From assembly GCF_945980375.1 (NCBI RefSeq), contig NZ_CAMFQO010000002.1:110406-174405 (forward strand): 64,000 nt of DNA, written 5' to 3'. Every line of letters starts with the position of its first letter. Positions within the stretch are counted from its first letter, which is position 1. The notes beneath the pieces are model-generated. The model did not search any database. It was not told where the DNA came from and was given only the letters and a program-made list of their open reading frames with translations. The DNA comes from an uncultured Eubacterium sp. (lineage in GTDB: Bacteria > Bacillota > Clostridia > Oscillospirales > Acutalibacteraceae). The translations under genes and the position numbers were made by a program. Below, piece after piece: positions 1-7,968 of this stretch.

Positions 1-1
1 T

Positions 2-205
2 TGGAGTGCTTCGGCAGAGGATGAGCTTTTGCGTTGGTTCTCCACTAACTACAATGTCGAGGTTCACGCATATGTAAAGAACAACAAGTATTGCGTTGTT
101 AATAACACCTACGAGCCGCAGGATACAACCGTTTATGTCGGTGACGGCACAAGCTTTGAGCTTCATCTTGAAGCAAATGAAATTAAGTGGTATCAGATAA
201 ATTAG
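2..205 (+). CDS. C-terminal end of probable GH112 1,3-beta-galactosyl-N-acetylhexosamine phosphorylase
   Basis: The window opens inside an ORF that runs in frame from base 2 to the TAG at 203-205; its start lies off the left edge. The 67 visible residues include KYCVVNNTYEPQ and end in a Gly-Asp-Gly-rich beta strand and EIKWYQI. This resembles the C-terminal beta domain of lacto-N-biose/galacto-N-biose phosphorylases, which split Gal-beta-1,3-HexNAc with phosphate in the cytoplasm. The catalytic barrel is not in view, so the family call rests on the tail alone. The adjacent fucO, another host-glycan gene, fits this reading. It could instead be the end of a different glycosidase. Confidence 0.5.
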   Translation, partial: WSASAEDELLRWFSTNYNVEVHAYVKNNKYCVVNNTYEPQDTTVYVGDGTSFELHLEANEIKWYQIN

Positions 206-283
206 TTACAAATAATAGGAAAAATTTTAACAAAATATATCCTATTTAATGTTATTATAAAAGAAAAAACGGAGGTTTTTATT

Positions 284-1432
284 ATGGCAAACAGAATAGT
301 ACTTAACACAGTTTCTTATCACGGCAAGGGCGCAATTGCAGAGATTGTGCCTATTGCACAGGCAAAGGGATGGAAGCATATTTTTGTATGCTCCGACCCG
401 GATTTGATTAAGTTCGGTGTTACTGCAAAGGTAACCGATTTGCTTGACGAAGCAAAGATTGCTTACACGGTTTATTCCGGAATTAAGCCAAATCCGACTA
501 TTGAAAATGTTGTTGAGGGTGTAGAAAGCTTTAAGGCTTGCGACGCAGATTCTATCATCACTATCGGCGGCGGCTCATCAATGGATACTGCAAAGGCTAT
601 CGGTATCATTATTACCAACCCTGAATTTGCAGATGTTCGCTCTCTTGAGGGCGTTGCTCCTACAAAAAATCACGCAGTTCCTACCATTGCAGTTCCTACA
701 ACAGCAGGTACGGCAGCAGAGGTAACAATCAATTACGTTATCACAGATGTTGAAAAGGAAAGAAAGTTTGTTTGCGTTGATGAAAATGATATTCCCGAAT
801 ATGCGATTATCGATCCTGATATTATGTCATCAATGCCAAAGGGCTTAACCGCATCGACAGGTATGGATGCTCTTACTCATGCTATTGAGGGCTACACAAC
901 AAAGGGTGCTTGGGAAATGTCGGATATGTTCCACCTTGAAGCAATCAAGCTTATTGCAAAGCATCTTCGCGGTGCCTGCGAAAACAAGCCTGAGGACAGA
1001 GAGGGTATGGCTCTTGCGCAGTACATTGCAGGTATGGGCTTCTCAAATGTTGGCTTGGGCATTGCTCACTCAATCGCTCACACATTGGGCGCACATTATG
1101 ACACACCTCACGGCGTTGCCTGCGCTATGATGCTTCCTATCGTTATGGAGTACAATCAGGAATACACAGGCGAAAGATACAGAGAAATTGCACGTGCAAT
1201 GGGCGTTGACGGTGTTGATGAAATGTCACAGGAGGAATACAGAAGGGCTGCAATTGATGCAGTTAAAAAGCTTTCTGCTGACGTAGGTATCCCTGCCGTT
1301 AATGAAAAGGTAAAGGAAGAGGACCTTGACGTTCTTGCAGCAGACGCGTTTGCAGATGCTTGCCGTCCGGGCAATCCAAAGGATACAAACGTAGACGACC
1401 TTAAGGCTCTTTACAGAAAAATTATGGCATAA
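284..1432 (+). CDS. fucO: Lactaldehyde reductase (1,2-propanediol oxidoreductase), iron-containing ADH family
   Basis: This 382-residue protein is a group III metal-dependent alcohol dehydrogenase. It matches the Escherichia coli FucO pattern closely, including PEFADVRSLEG, PTTAGTAAEVTINYVITD and RKFVCVD. The nucleotide-binding GGGSSMD lies at residues 95-101. The expected metal ligands are D195, H199, H262 and H276. FucO reduces L-lactaldehyde, made from fucose or rhamnose, to 1,2-propanediol and regenerates NAD+. The ATG at 284 follows GGAGG (271-275) with normal spacing. A strong hairpin lies just downstream, so the gene probably ends its transcript. Next to a likely GH112 phosphorylase, it points to growth on fucosylated host glycans, which is an inference. 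A related 1,2-diol or butanol dehydrogenase cannot be fully excluded. Confidence 0.85.
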   Translation: MANRIVLNTVSYHGKGAIAEIVPIAQAKGWKHIFVCSDPDLIKFGVTAKVTDLLDEAKIAYTVYSGIKPNPTIENVVEGVESFKACDADSIITIGGGSSMDTAKAIGIIITNPEFADVRSLEGVAPTKNHAVPTIAVPTTAGTAAEVTINYVITDVEKERKFVCVDENDIPEYAIIDPDIMSSMPKGLTASTGMDALTHAIEGYTTKGAWEMSDMFHLEAIKLIAKHLRGACENKPEDREGMALAQYIAGMGFSNVGLGIAHSIAHTLGAHYDTPHGVACAMMLPIVMEYNQEYTGERYREIARAMGVDGVDEMSQEEYRRAAIDAVKKLSADVGIPAVNEKVKEEDLDVLAADAFADACRPGNPKDTNVDDLKALYRKIMA

Positions 1433-1446
1433 ACAAAAAGCATAAG

Positions 1447-1481
1447 CTCCCCTTTTATACAGTAAAGGGGAGTTGTTTGTT
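1447..1481 (+). terminator. Intrinsic terminator after fucO
   Basis: CTCCCCTTT (1447-1455) pairs perfectly with AAAGGGGAG (1464-1472) across an 8-base loop, followed by the T-rich TTGTTTGTT. Confidence 0.85.
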
Positions 1482-1566
1482 ATATATAGATTACCGTTAC
1501 CCTATTGTAAAAATGTGTATTGTATGGTAAAATTTGTGCATAGGTATTGGAAGGGAGTGAATGGTG

Positions 1567-2217
1567 ATGCAGGGACGCGACGGGCATCGTGACAGGATAC
1601 GCAATGCGTACCTTAACGGTGAGTATGACGATGCCGAGGATACTAAAATCCTTGAGCTGTTTTTGTCGCTGGTTGTTCCTCGCAAGGATGTTAAGTACAC
1701 CGTTTATGCTCTTTTTGAAAGGTTTGAGGATTTAGAGGGGATTTTCGGTGCGGATATTGAAGAGCTGGTGGCTGTTAACGGTGTGGGCGAAAATGTTGCT
1801 GTTGCCATCAAAATGTTTGATGAACTGATGAACAAAAAGGCTCCTCCCGTGGAATATAACCTTAATAATTACGAGGACCGTATTGAATATGCCAAGCGTA
1901 ATGCAACGATTGAATATAGGTACTGCGTCTTTGCCATTGGGCACGACGGTGAGCCGGTTGACTGTGTTGGCTTTGACGAATACAACGATGATGCAATGAA
2001 GCGCACAATGGAGCTTTTAACCCTGCAAAGCTGTACGGGATTTTTTATTGCAAAGTTTAGGGAAAACGAATTTTTGCCCAACGATATAGATATGATTGCG
2101 GATTTTAAGCTGATGTCCATCGAGCTTAATGTTCCGCTACTCGACTACGTAACCGTTGGCTTTGGAACAGGTCAATCGCTGTGGAATTCGAAATATTTTC
2201 GCATTTTGGTTGTGTAA
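1567..2217 (+). CDS. RadC-family protein lacking the JAB catalytic motif
   Basis: The protein (216 aa from ATG 1567) has the RadC two-part layout. The N-terminal half carries RDGHRDRIR and a helix-hairpin-helix-like VNGVGENVA. The C-terminal half has the JAB/MPN spacing and ends in LLDYVTVGFG, which corresponds to RadC LLDHIIVG. Where RadC has the zinc-binding HxHPSG...PSxxD, this protein has AKFRENEFLPNDID. Both histidines and the serine are gone, so a metallo-isopeptidase activity is unlikely. The ORF could open at 1561, but the GGGAG (1553-1557) is only 3 bases from that ATG and 9 from ATG 1567, so I prefer 1567. It stands alone between two terminated or promoter-bounded units. The role is unknown. 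Confidence 0.7.
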   Translation: MQGRDGHRDRIRNAYLNGEYDDAEDTKILELFLSLVVPRKDVKYTVYALFERFEDLEGIFGADIEELVAVNGVGENVAVAIKMFDELMNKKAPPVEYNLNNYEDRIEYAKRNATIEYRYCVFAIGHDGEPVDCVGFDEYNDDAMKRTMELLTLQSCTGFFIAKFRENEFLPNDIDMIADFKLMSIELNVPLLDYVTVGFGTGQSLWNSKYFRILVV

Positions 2218-2251
2218 ATAAGAGTGTTTTGAAAAAAGTGCAAAAAATATA

Positions 2252-2280
2252 TTGAAATTTGTGTAAAAAATTGGTATAAT
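2252..2280 (+). promoter_or_regulatory. Sigma-A promoter of gdhA
   Basis: TTGAAA (2252-2257) and a perfect TATAAT (2275-2280) are 17 bases apart. Transcription should start near 2287, just before the leader hairpin at 2291-2310. Confidence 0.8.
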
Positions 2281-2290
2281 ATTACCAAAA

Positions 2291-2310
2291 GGGTGAGCAA
2301 TCGCTCACCC
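2291..2310 (+). promoter_or_regulatory. Perfect hairpin at the 5' end of the gdhA mRNA
   Basis: GGGTGAGC (2291-2298) and GCTCACCC (2303-2310) form an 8-bp perfect stem around AATC. It starts only a few bases after the predicted transcription start and is not followed by a T-run, so it is not a terminator. It may be a 5' mRNA-stabilising hairpin or a palindromic operator. Confidence 0.55.
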
Positions 2311-2352
2311 GAAAATCGTATCATATAATTGCTATTAAGAGGGGGAAGCATT

Positions 2353-3702
2353 ATGAACGAATATATTGAAAGCGTTATCGCTACTGTCGAAAAAAGAGAC
2401 AGCGAAAAACCGGAGTACATTCAGTGCGTCAAGGAGGTTTTCAGATCACTTGAGGCGGTTATTAATGAGCATCCGGAATACGTTGAGGACAATCTTCTCG
2501 GACGTATGGCAGAGCCTGACAGGCTTATTTCGTTTCGCATTTCTTGGGTAGATGATGATGGAAAAACACAGGTTAACAGAGGCTATCGTGTGCAGTTTAA
2601 TTCTGCTATCGGTCCTTACAAGGGAGGCTTGCGTTTTCATCCAAGTGTAAATCCGTCAATTATGTATTTTCTCGGATTTGAGCAAACCTTTAAGAACTCA
2701 CTCACAGGGCTTCCTATGGGTGGTGCAAAGGGCGGCTCCGATTTTGACCCGCGTGGCAAAAGCAGGGGAGAAATTATGCGTTTTTGCCAGGCGTATATGA
2801 CAGAGCTTTACAGACACATAGGCCCTAACATTGATGTTCCTGCAGGTGACATCGGAGTCAGCGGCAGAGAGATTGGCTTTTTGTTCGGTCAGTACAAAAG
2901 AATCGTGGATTCGTTTGATAACGGTGTGCTTACCGGCAAGGGCAGATCATACGGCGGCTCGCTCATAAGACCGGAGGCTACCGGCTACGGCGCTGTGTAT
3001 TATACACAGGAGGTGCTTAAGCACGAGGTAGACAGCATCAGAGGCAAAACCGTTACGGTATCAGGCTTTGGTAACGTTGCTTGGGGTGTATGCAAAAAGC
3101 TGTCACAGCTTGGAGCAAGACCGGTTACAATTTCAGGCCCTGACGGATATATTTATGATGCAGACGGTATAGTTACTGATGAAAAGATTAATTTCCTTCT
3201 TGAAATGAGAGCATCGGGCAGAGACAGATGTCAGGATTATGCCGACAAATTCGGCGTTGAGTTCTTCCCTAACGAAAAGCCTTGGGGCGTTAAGGCAGAT
3301 ATTGCAATGCCTTGTGCAACTCAAAACGAGATTACCGCCCAAGAGGCAAAGAAGATAATTGCAAACGGTACAAAGTATTACATAGAGGTTGCCAATATGC
3401 CAACCACAGAGGATGCCCTCGAATTGCTTATGAATACAGACGGTGTTATCGTTGCTCCGTCAAAGGCAGTTAATGCAGGCGGTGTATGTGTATCCGGCCT
3501 TGAAATGAGCCAAAATTCGCAGCGCCTTTCCTGGACAGCAGAGGAGGTCGACTCTCGACTTCATCAGGCTATGGTTGACATTCATAAGAACTCTGTTTAT
3601 GCTGCCGAAAAATACGGCCTTGGCTACAATCTTGTTGCAGGCGCAAACATTGCAGGCTTCGAAAAGGTTGCACAGGCAATGATGGAGCAGGGTATTTATT
3701 AA
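2353..3702 (+). CDS. gdhA: NADP-type glutamate dehydrogenase
   Basis: This hexameric-type glutamate dehydrogenase has 449 aa, the usual size for the class. It converts 2-oxoglutarate and ammonia to glutamate. The substrate site is visible as GPYKGG (K90) and PMGGAKGG (catalytic K126). The Rossmann half follows, with VSGFGNVAWG in the dinucleotide fold. The upstream codon at 2329 would add eight residues, but the strong AGGGGGAAG (2339-2347) sits 5-6 bases before ATG 2353, so translation starts there. The gene is monocistronic, with its own consensus promoter and a 5' leader hairpin. NADP preference is inferred from overall similarity to biosynthetic GdhA and was not proven from residues. Downstream comes the T-box leader of the next operon. 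Confidence 0.95.
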   Translation: MNEYIESVIATVEKRDSEKPEYIQCVKEVFRSLEAVINEHPEYVEDNLLGRMAEPDRLISFRISWVDDDGKTQVNRGYRVQFNSAIGPYKGGLRFHPSVNPSIMYFLGFEQTFKNSLTGLPMGGAKGGSDFDPRGKSRGEIMRFCQAYMTELYRHIGPNIDVPAGDIGVSGREIGFLFGQYKRIVDSFDNGVLTGKGRSYGGSLIRPEATGYGAVYYTQEVLKHEVDSIRGKTVTVSGFGNVAWGVCKKLSQLGARPVTISGPDGYIYDADGIVTDEKINFLLEMRASGRDRCQDYADKFGVEFFPNEKPWGVKADIAMPCATQNEITAQEAKKIIANGTKYYIEVANMPTTEDALELLMNTDGVIVAPSKAVNAGGVCVSGLEMSQNSQRLSWTAEEVDSRLHQAMVDIHKNSVYAAEKYGLGYNLVAGANIAGFEKVAQAMMEQGIY

Positions 3703-3780
3703 TCAAAAATTTGAGCTACTGCATAATATATATTAGTACTTTGACGCTTTAGCACGCAAAAACTTTTTTTGAAAAAACTA

Positions 3781-3809
3781 TTGACAAAGCCTTTTTGTTG
3801 TGATAGAGT
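3781..3809 (+). promoter_or_regulatory. Promoter of the T-box/tryptophan transporter operon
   Basis: A perfect TTGACA (3781-3786) is followed 17 bases later by TAGAGT (3804-3809), with an extended -10 TGA just before it. Confidence 0.7.
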
Positions 3810-3814
3810 TAAGT

Positions 3815-4085
3815 AAACCGATGAGAAAGGGTAAGTAAGTTTTTTACCGCTTTGCAGAGAGCTGCCGATGGTGGAATGGCAGTAAGTATTGGGAAAAGCC
3901 GAATGGACTTTTGAGGGCGAGCTGAATTAAAAGTAGGCAAGACGGAGCCGACACTTCGTTAACAACGGTCTGCGTATGACAGTACGTGCAAAGTGGGTAC
4001 AATATGTACCAAGTGGGGTGGCACCGCAGGAGATTGAATTTTCACTCTTGTCCCGACAGTTAATGTCAGGACAGGAGTTTTTTGT
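3815..4085 (+). promoter_or_regulatory. T-box riboswitch, tryptophan-specific (specifier TGG)
   Basis: This leader fills most of the gap between gdhA and the ABC transporter. It holds the Stem I landmarks: an AGTA-type 5' side, AGAGAG with GGTGGAATG in the distal part, and GAA-TGG-ACTTTTGAG, which puts the specifier codon TGG at 3904-3906. The T-box core GGGTGGCACCGC spans 4016-4027. Its TGGC bulge would pair with a tRNA ending in GCCA, as expected for bacterial tRNA-Trp with a G discriminator. The leader ends in a terminator hairpin (CTCTTGTCC 4045-4053 with GGACAGGAG near 4069-4077) and a T-run. Uncharged tRNA-Trp should open the terminator and switch on the downstream importer when tryptophan is scarce. 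Confidence 0.93.
4044..4085 (+). terminator. T-box-controlled terminator
   Basis: CTCTTGTCC and GGACAGGAG form the outer stem, with CGACA/TGTC inside, followed by TTTTTTGTTT. The 5' side is also available to pair with the T-box sequence as antiterminator, which is the usual alternative fold. Confidence 0.85.
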
Positions 4086-4208
4086 TTATCAAATTAAGGA
4101 GATTGCGGCTATGGTTATTTTAACAAAACGATGGCAACGATGGTAAAAATAAAGCATAACATAAAACACAAAACAAAGTTTATTTTTATTATCGAAAGGA
4201 AAATTATT

Positions 4209-5258
4209 ATGAAAAACTTTAAGAAAATTATCGCTGTACTTACATCAATCGCTATCATTTTTGCATTTGCTGCCTGCTCAAAGGGAGCAGCTCAGTCAGG
4301 TGACGCAAACGCACAGGCAAAAACCTACAAGGTTGGTATTTGCAACTATGTTGACGATGCTTCACTTAATCAAATCGTAGAAAATATCGAATCACAGCTT
4401 AAGGTTGCAGGTGAGCAAAACAACTGCACCTTTGATGTTACCGTTCAAAACTGCAATGCTGACGCAAGCGTTATGAACCAAATTATTTCAAGCTACATTT
4501 CAGAACCCGTTGACCTTATGATAGGTGTTGCAACTCCTGTTGCAATCGCAATGCAGGCTGCAACCGAGGACAACAAAATTCCTGTTGTATTTGCCGCTGT
4601 ATCAGACCCTGTCGGTGCAGGCTTGGTAGCAAGTTCCGAGGCTCCGGGCGCAAACGTTACGGGCACATCGGATTACCTTAACACAGATGCAATTATGGAT
4701 TTGATTTTTGCAAATGACGAAAAGGCAGACAACATTGCTCTTCTTTACGATATGGGACAGGACAGCTCAAAGACACCTATCGAAAATGCAAAGAAGTACC
4801 TTGATGCAAAGGGTGTTTCATACAAGGAATACACAGGCACAAACGTTACAGAGGTTCAGCAGGCTGTATCAACAATAGTTAAGGATAAGTGCAGTGCAGT
4901 ATTTACCCCGACAGACAACACAATTATGACCGCAGAGCTTTCAATTTATGAGGACTTGGCAAAGGCAGGTATTCCTCACTACACAGGCGCAGATTCATTT
5001 GCACTCAACGGTGCCTTCCTCGGCTACGGTGTAGATTACGCGGCTCTCGGCAGAGATACTGCAGATATGGTTGCAGACATTCTTGTTAACGAAAAGGACC
5101 CTGCAACATATGCAGTTAAGTTCTTTGATAACGGTACTGCTACAATCAATACCGAAATCTGCACACAGATTGGATTTGACTTTGACACTGTTAAGGAAAA
5201 GTCTTCGCCGTTCTGCACCGAAATCAAAACAATTACAACAGCAGAAAGCTTTGAGTAA
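4209..5258 (+). CDS. trpX: Tryptophan ABC transporter substrate-binding lipoprotein (TrpX-like)
   Basis: This 349-aa lipoprotein has a classic signal (MKNFKKIIAVL...) and a lipobox with the modified Cys in FAAC. The mature part belongs to the ABC_sub_bind family: two Rossmann-like lobes with VGIATPVAIAMQ-type and FAAVSDPVGAGLV motifs. The family includes the TrpX proteins of Firmicutes trpXYZ operons. The nearest in-frame upstream ATG (4131) would add 26 hydrophilic residues and spoil the signal peptide. GAAAGGA just before ATG 4209 decides the start. The Trp T-box directly upstream makes tryptophan, or a precursor such as indole or anthranilate, the likely ligand. The operon continues with permease and ATPase after a short hairpin. 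Confidence 0.85.
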   Translation: MKNFKKIIAVLTSIAIIFAFAACSKGAAQSGDANAQAKTYKVGICNYVDDASLNQIVENIESQLKVAGEQNNCTFDVTVQNCNADASVMNQIISSYISEPVDLMIGVATPVAIAMQAATEDNKIPVVFAAVSDPVGAGLVASSEAPGANVTGTSDYLNTDAIMDLIFANDEKADNIALLYDMGQDSSKTPIENAKKYLDAKGVSYKEYTGTNVTEVQQAVSTIVKDKCSAVFTPTDNTIMTAELSIYEDLAKAGIPHYTGADSFALNGAFLGYGVDYAALGRDTADMVADILVNEKDPATYAVKFFDNGTATINTEICTQIGFDFDTVKEKSSPFCTEIKTITTAESFE

Positions 5259-5291
5259 CAGATTAATATAAACATCATAATTATTAAGATT

Positions 5292-5312
5292 CGGGCGAAT
5301 GTAGTTCGCCCG
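5292..5312 (+). promoter_or_regulatory. Intercistronic hairpin between trpX and trpY
   Basis: CGGGCGAA (5292-5299) and TTCGCCCG (5305-5312) form a perfect 8-bp stem with a TGTAG loop. No strong T-run follows. Such a hairpin commonly protects the 3' end of a binding-protein message or partly stops transcription, so that binding protein exceeds permease. Confidence 0.6.
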
Positions 5313-5336
5313 GTTCTTGTGTGAGGAGAATTATTT

Positions 5337-6275
5337 ATGTCTAACATTTTGGCTATATTTGATGCCGGGCAAATGCAAACGGTTTTGGAGCTTGGACTAA
5401 TCAGCTCACTTACCGTGCTTGCATTGTTTTTGAGCTACACAATGCTTAATGTGTGCGATCTGTCAACCGACGGTTGCTTTACCTTTGGTGCGGCGGTCGG
5501 CGCAGTTGTTGCACTTAACGGACACCCAATTTTGTCAATACCTATTGCTATGCTTGCGGGCATGGCATCGGGCCTGATAACAGCATTGCTTCAAACAGTT
5601 TTAGGCATAGACAGCCTTTTGGCAGGTATTGTTGTTAACACAGGGCTTTATTCAATCAATATTGCCGTGATGAAAAAATCCTCACTCTTAAATCTAAACA
5701 ATTCGGACACGGTGTTTTCCTTAATAAAGCAGAGGCTTGAGGGCACCGTGCTTGAAGGGAAGCAAACGCTTATTATTGCAACCTTGGCGGTTATTCTTGT
5801 TGTGCTTTTTCTGTCGCTGTTTCTAAAAACAAAGCTCGGATTGTCTATTCGTGCAACGGGCAATAATCCCGATATGGTTAAATCCTCGTCAATCAACCCC
5901 ATTGTTACAACAATTATCGGACTTTGCATAGCAAACTCGTTTACCGCTCTTTCGGGTTGCTTGCTTGCACAGTCACAAAAGCAGGCAGAAATTAATATCG
6001 GCACAGGCATGGTAACGGTTGCGTTGGCATCATTGCTTATCGGCGGTGTGTTTGTCCGCCGCGGCAAAATTCCGCTACGCGCAATAGGTGCGGTTTTGGG
6101 TGCAATTTTGTTCCGCTTGGTATATCAAATTGCTATCGGTCTTCATATGCCTCCGTTTATGCTAAAGCTTGTTTCATCGGTAATTGTAATTATAGCAATC
6201 GCAGGTCCTTACCTAAAAACAAGGCTGCCTGAATACATAAGAAAAGCAAAGCTTCGTTCGGGAAGGAAGGTGTGA
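5337..6275 (+). CDS. trpY: ABC transporter permease (TrpY-like, BPD_transp_2 family)
   Basis: This 312-aa integral membrane protein has about eight to nine hydrophobic helices and is of the branched-chain-amino-acid/ribose permease type. Its GLSIRATGNNPDMVKSSSIN segment is the cytoplasmic coupling loop that contacts the ATPase. The C-terminal RRGKIPLRAIGAVLGAILFR is also typical. It has a good GGAG site before ATG 5337. Its stop overlaps the start of the ATPase gene, so the two are translationally coupled. It is the membrane part of the T-box-controlled importer; substrate specificity is inferred from the operon leader, not from the permease itself. Confidence 0.85.
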   Translation: MSNILAIFDAGQMQTVLELGLISSLTVLALFLSYTMLNVCDLSTDGCFTFGAAVGAVVALNGHPILSIPIAMLAGMASGLITALLQTVLGIDSLLAGIVVNTGLYSINIAVMKKSSLLNLNNSDTVFSLIKQRLEGTVLEGKQTLIIATLAVILVVLFLSLFLKTKLGLSIRATGNNPDMVKSSSINPIVTTIIGLCIANSFTALSGCLLAQSQKQAEINIGTGMVTVALASLLIGGVFVRRGKIPLRAIGAVLGAILFRLVYQIAIGLHMPPFMLKLVSSVIVIIAIAGPYLKTRLPEYIRKAKLRSGRKV

Positions 6276-7063
6276 TGATGCTTACATTATCTGATATTAA
6301 AATGGTTTTCTTTAAGGGCACAGCTGATGAAAAGGTTGCTCTTAACGGCTTGTCGCTTGATGTTAACGATGGCGATTTTATCACAATTATCGGTGCAAAC
6401 GGCGCCGGCAAATCAACACTTTTTAATGCGATAGCAGGCACCTATCTTACCGACGAGGGCAGAATTTTGCTTGACGGCAGGGATATAACCGCAATGCCTG
6501 AGCATAAGCGCGCAAGGTTTATCGGCAGATTGTTTCAGGACCCTATGAAGGGCAGTGCCCCGGGTATGAGCATTGAGGAAAACCTTGCTCTTGCGGCAGG
6601 TCACGGCGGATGGCTTTCTACAATTTCCAAAAAGGATAAAAAGCTGTTTAGGGAAAAGCTTGCTCTTTTGGATATGGGGCTTGAGGATAGGATGAATCAG
6701 CAGGTTGGCTTGCTTTCAGGCGGTCAGCGTCAGGCTCTTACTCTTATGATGGCAACCATTAACCCGCCGAAGATTTTGTTGCTTGATGAGCACACGGCAG
6801 CACTCGACCCGGGTACAGCCGAAAAGGTGCTTAATCTTACAACTCAAATAGTTGAGGAAAACAAAATCACCTGCCTTATGATTACTCACAATATGCAATC
6901 GGCGCTTGAGCTTGGCAACAGAACAATTATGATGGATGCCGGCAGAGTAATTTATGACGTTGCAAACAAGGAACGCAACGGACTTACGGTTGCCGACTTG
7001 CTTGAAAAATTCAAATCGTCAGTCGGTCAAAGCCTTGATAATGACCGTATGCTTTTGTCATAA
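6275..7063 (+). CDS. trpZ: ABC transporter ATP-binding protein (TrpZ-like)
   Basis: This cytoplasmic ATPase of about 262 aa powers the importer. All ABC motifs are intact: Walker A GANGAGKST, Q-loop in RLFQDP, signature LSGGQRQ, Walker B KILLLDEHTAALDP and the H-loop THNM. Three starts are possible (GTG 6272, ATG 6275, ATG 6278). The AAGGAAGG at 6263-6270 best serves 6275 or 6278. Either way it overlaps or abuts the permease stop, showing translational coupling. The gene ends the operon at a bidirectional terminator shared with yebC. Confidence 0.88.
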   Translation: MMLTLSDIKMVFFKGTADEKVALNGLSLDVNDGDFITIIGANGAGKSTLFNAIAGTYLTDEGRILLDGRDITAMPEHKRARFIGRLFQDPMKGSAPGMSIEENLALAAGHGGWLSTISKKDKKLFREKLALLDMGLEDRMNQQVGLLSGGQRQALTLMMATINPPKILLLDEHTAALDPGTAEKVLNLTTQIVEENKITCLMITHNMQSALELGNRTIMMDAGRVIYDVANKERNGLTVADLLEKFKSSVGQSLDNDRMLLS

Positions 7064-7069
7064 ATAAAA

Positions 7070-7102
7070 CACCTTGGACCTTCAAAATCCAAGGTGTTTT
7101 TT
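7070..7102. terminator. Bidirectional terminator between trpZ and yebC
   Basis: CACCTTGGA (7070-7078) pairs with TCCAAGGTG (7088-7096). T-rich tails on both strands suit the two converging genes. Confidence 0.88.
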
Positions 7103-7110
7103 ATTAGGAA

Positions 7111-7854
7111 TTATTCCTCGTATTCGTCTTCGTTTTCCCAGTTGTGATAGATGTTTTGAACGTCGTCGTTTTCCTCAAACATCTCTATCATTTTTGCCAT
7201 TTTCTTCATATCGTCTTGGCTTTCAAGCCTTGTGTATGTGCTTGGTACATATGCTGCCTCTGATGATACAATGGTGTAGCCCTTTGCATCAAGCTCGTCA
7301 CGGATTGCACCGACATCGTTCGGCTCGGTCCTGATTTCAAAAATATCCTCGTCATCTGTAAGAAAATCAGAAGCACCTGCCTCAAGAGCATCCTCCATAA
7401 GCTGATCCTCGTCGGTATCCTCTTTTTCGATGATGATAACGCCCTGCTTTTCAAACATAAAGGTAACAGAGCCGGGGTTTCCCATATTACCGCCTGCCTT
7501 GTCAAAGTAATGTCTTACCTCGCCTGCGGTTCTGTTTCTGTTATCTGTAAGAGCCTCAACAACCACGGCAACACCTGACGGTCCGTAGCCCTCGTACACG
7601 ATCTCCTCGTAGCTTGTTGTGTCTGCGTCACCGGCAGCCTTCTTGAGCATTCTGTCAATATTATCGTTGGGAACATTGTTTTGCTTTGCCTTTGCAATAA
7701 CATCACGAAGCTTTGCGTTGTTGTTTGGGTCCGGTCCGCCGTTCTTTACAGCAACGGCAAGCTCTCTGCCGATTTTTGTAAATACCTTTGCTCTTGCAGC
7801 ATCGTTTGCACCCTTTTTTCTTTTGATGGTGCTCCATTTATTATGTCCGCTCAT
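7111..7854 (-). CDS. YebC/PmpR family protein (translation/transcription regulator)
   Basis: This 247-aa protein is a full-length YebC/PmpR family member. The N-terminal MSGHNKWSTIKRKKG and the AKVFTKIGRE helix are diagnostic. They are followed by AKLRDVIAKAKQNNVPNDNI and the later GYGPSGVAVVVEALTDNRNRT block. Members act in the cytoplasm as DNA-binding regulators or, as shown more recently, in relieving ribosome stalling at proline-rich stretches. The acidic C-terminal tail (ENEDEYEE) is longer than in some relatives. The gene has its own sigma-A promoter and is transcribed alone, divergent from spoIVB. Confidence 0.93.
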   Translation of the reverse strand: MSGHNKWSTIKRKKGANDAARAKVFTKIGRELAVAVKNGGPDPNNNAKLRDVIAKAKQNNVPNDNIDRMLKKAAGDADTTSYEEIVYEGYGPSGVAVVVEALTDNRNRTAGEVRHYFDKAGGNMGNPGSVTFMFEKQGVIIIEKEDTDEDQLMEDALEAGASDFLTDDEDIFEIRTEPNDVGAIRDELDAKGYTIVSSEAAYVPSTYTRLESQDDMKKMAKMIEMFEENDDVQNIYHNWENEDEYEE

Positions 7855-7893
7855 AATACAAAAACCTTTCTTTTTTCGATTTTTTCACAAAAT

Positions 7894-7922
7894 ATTCTAT
7901 CACATATATATTAACGTTGCAA
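7894..7922 (-). promoter_or_regulatory. Promoter of the yebC-family gene
   Basis: Reading the minus strand, TTGCAA (7917-7922) and TAGAAT (7894-7899) are 17 bases apart. Confidence 0.65.
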
Positions 7923-7952
7923 GTATGAATTTTGTGCGTTTCGGCAAAACTA
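7923..7952 (+). promoter_or_regulatory. Candidate forespore (sigma-F/sigma-G type) promoter of spoIVB
   Basis: GGCAAAACTA (7943-7952) matches the sigma-F -10 consensus GGnAAnAHTR at every fixed position. GTATG (7923-7927), 15 bases upstream, is close to the GYATA -35. No good sigma-A promoter is seen before the gene. Bacillus subtilis spoIVB is itself under sigma-F and sigma-G. Confidence 0.5.
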
Positions 7953-7968
7953 TATTGAGGTGTTAAAA

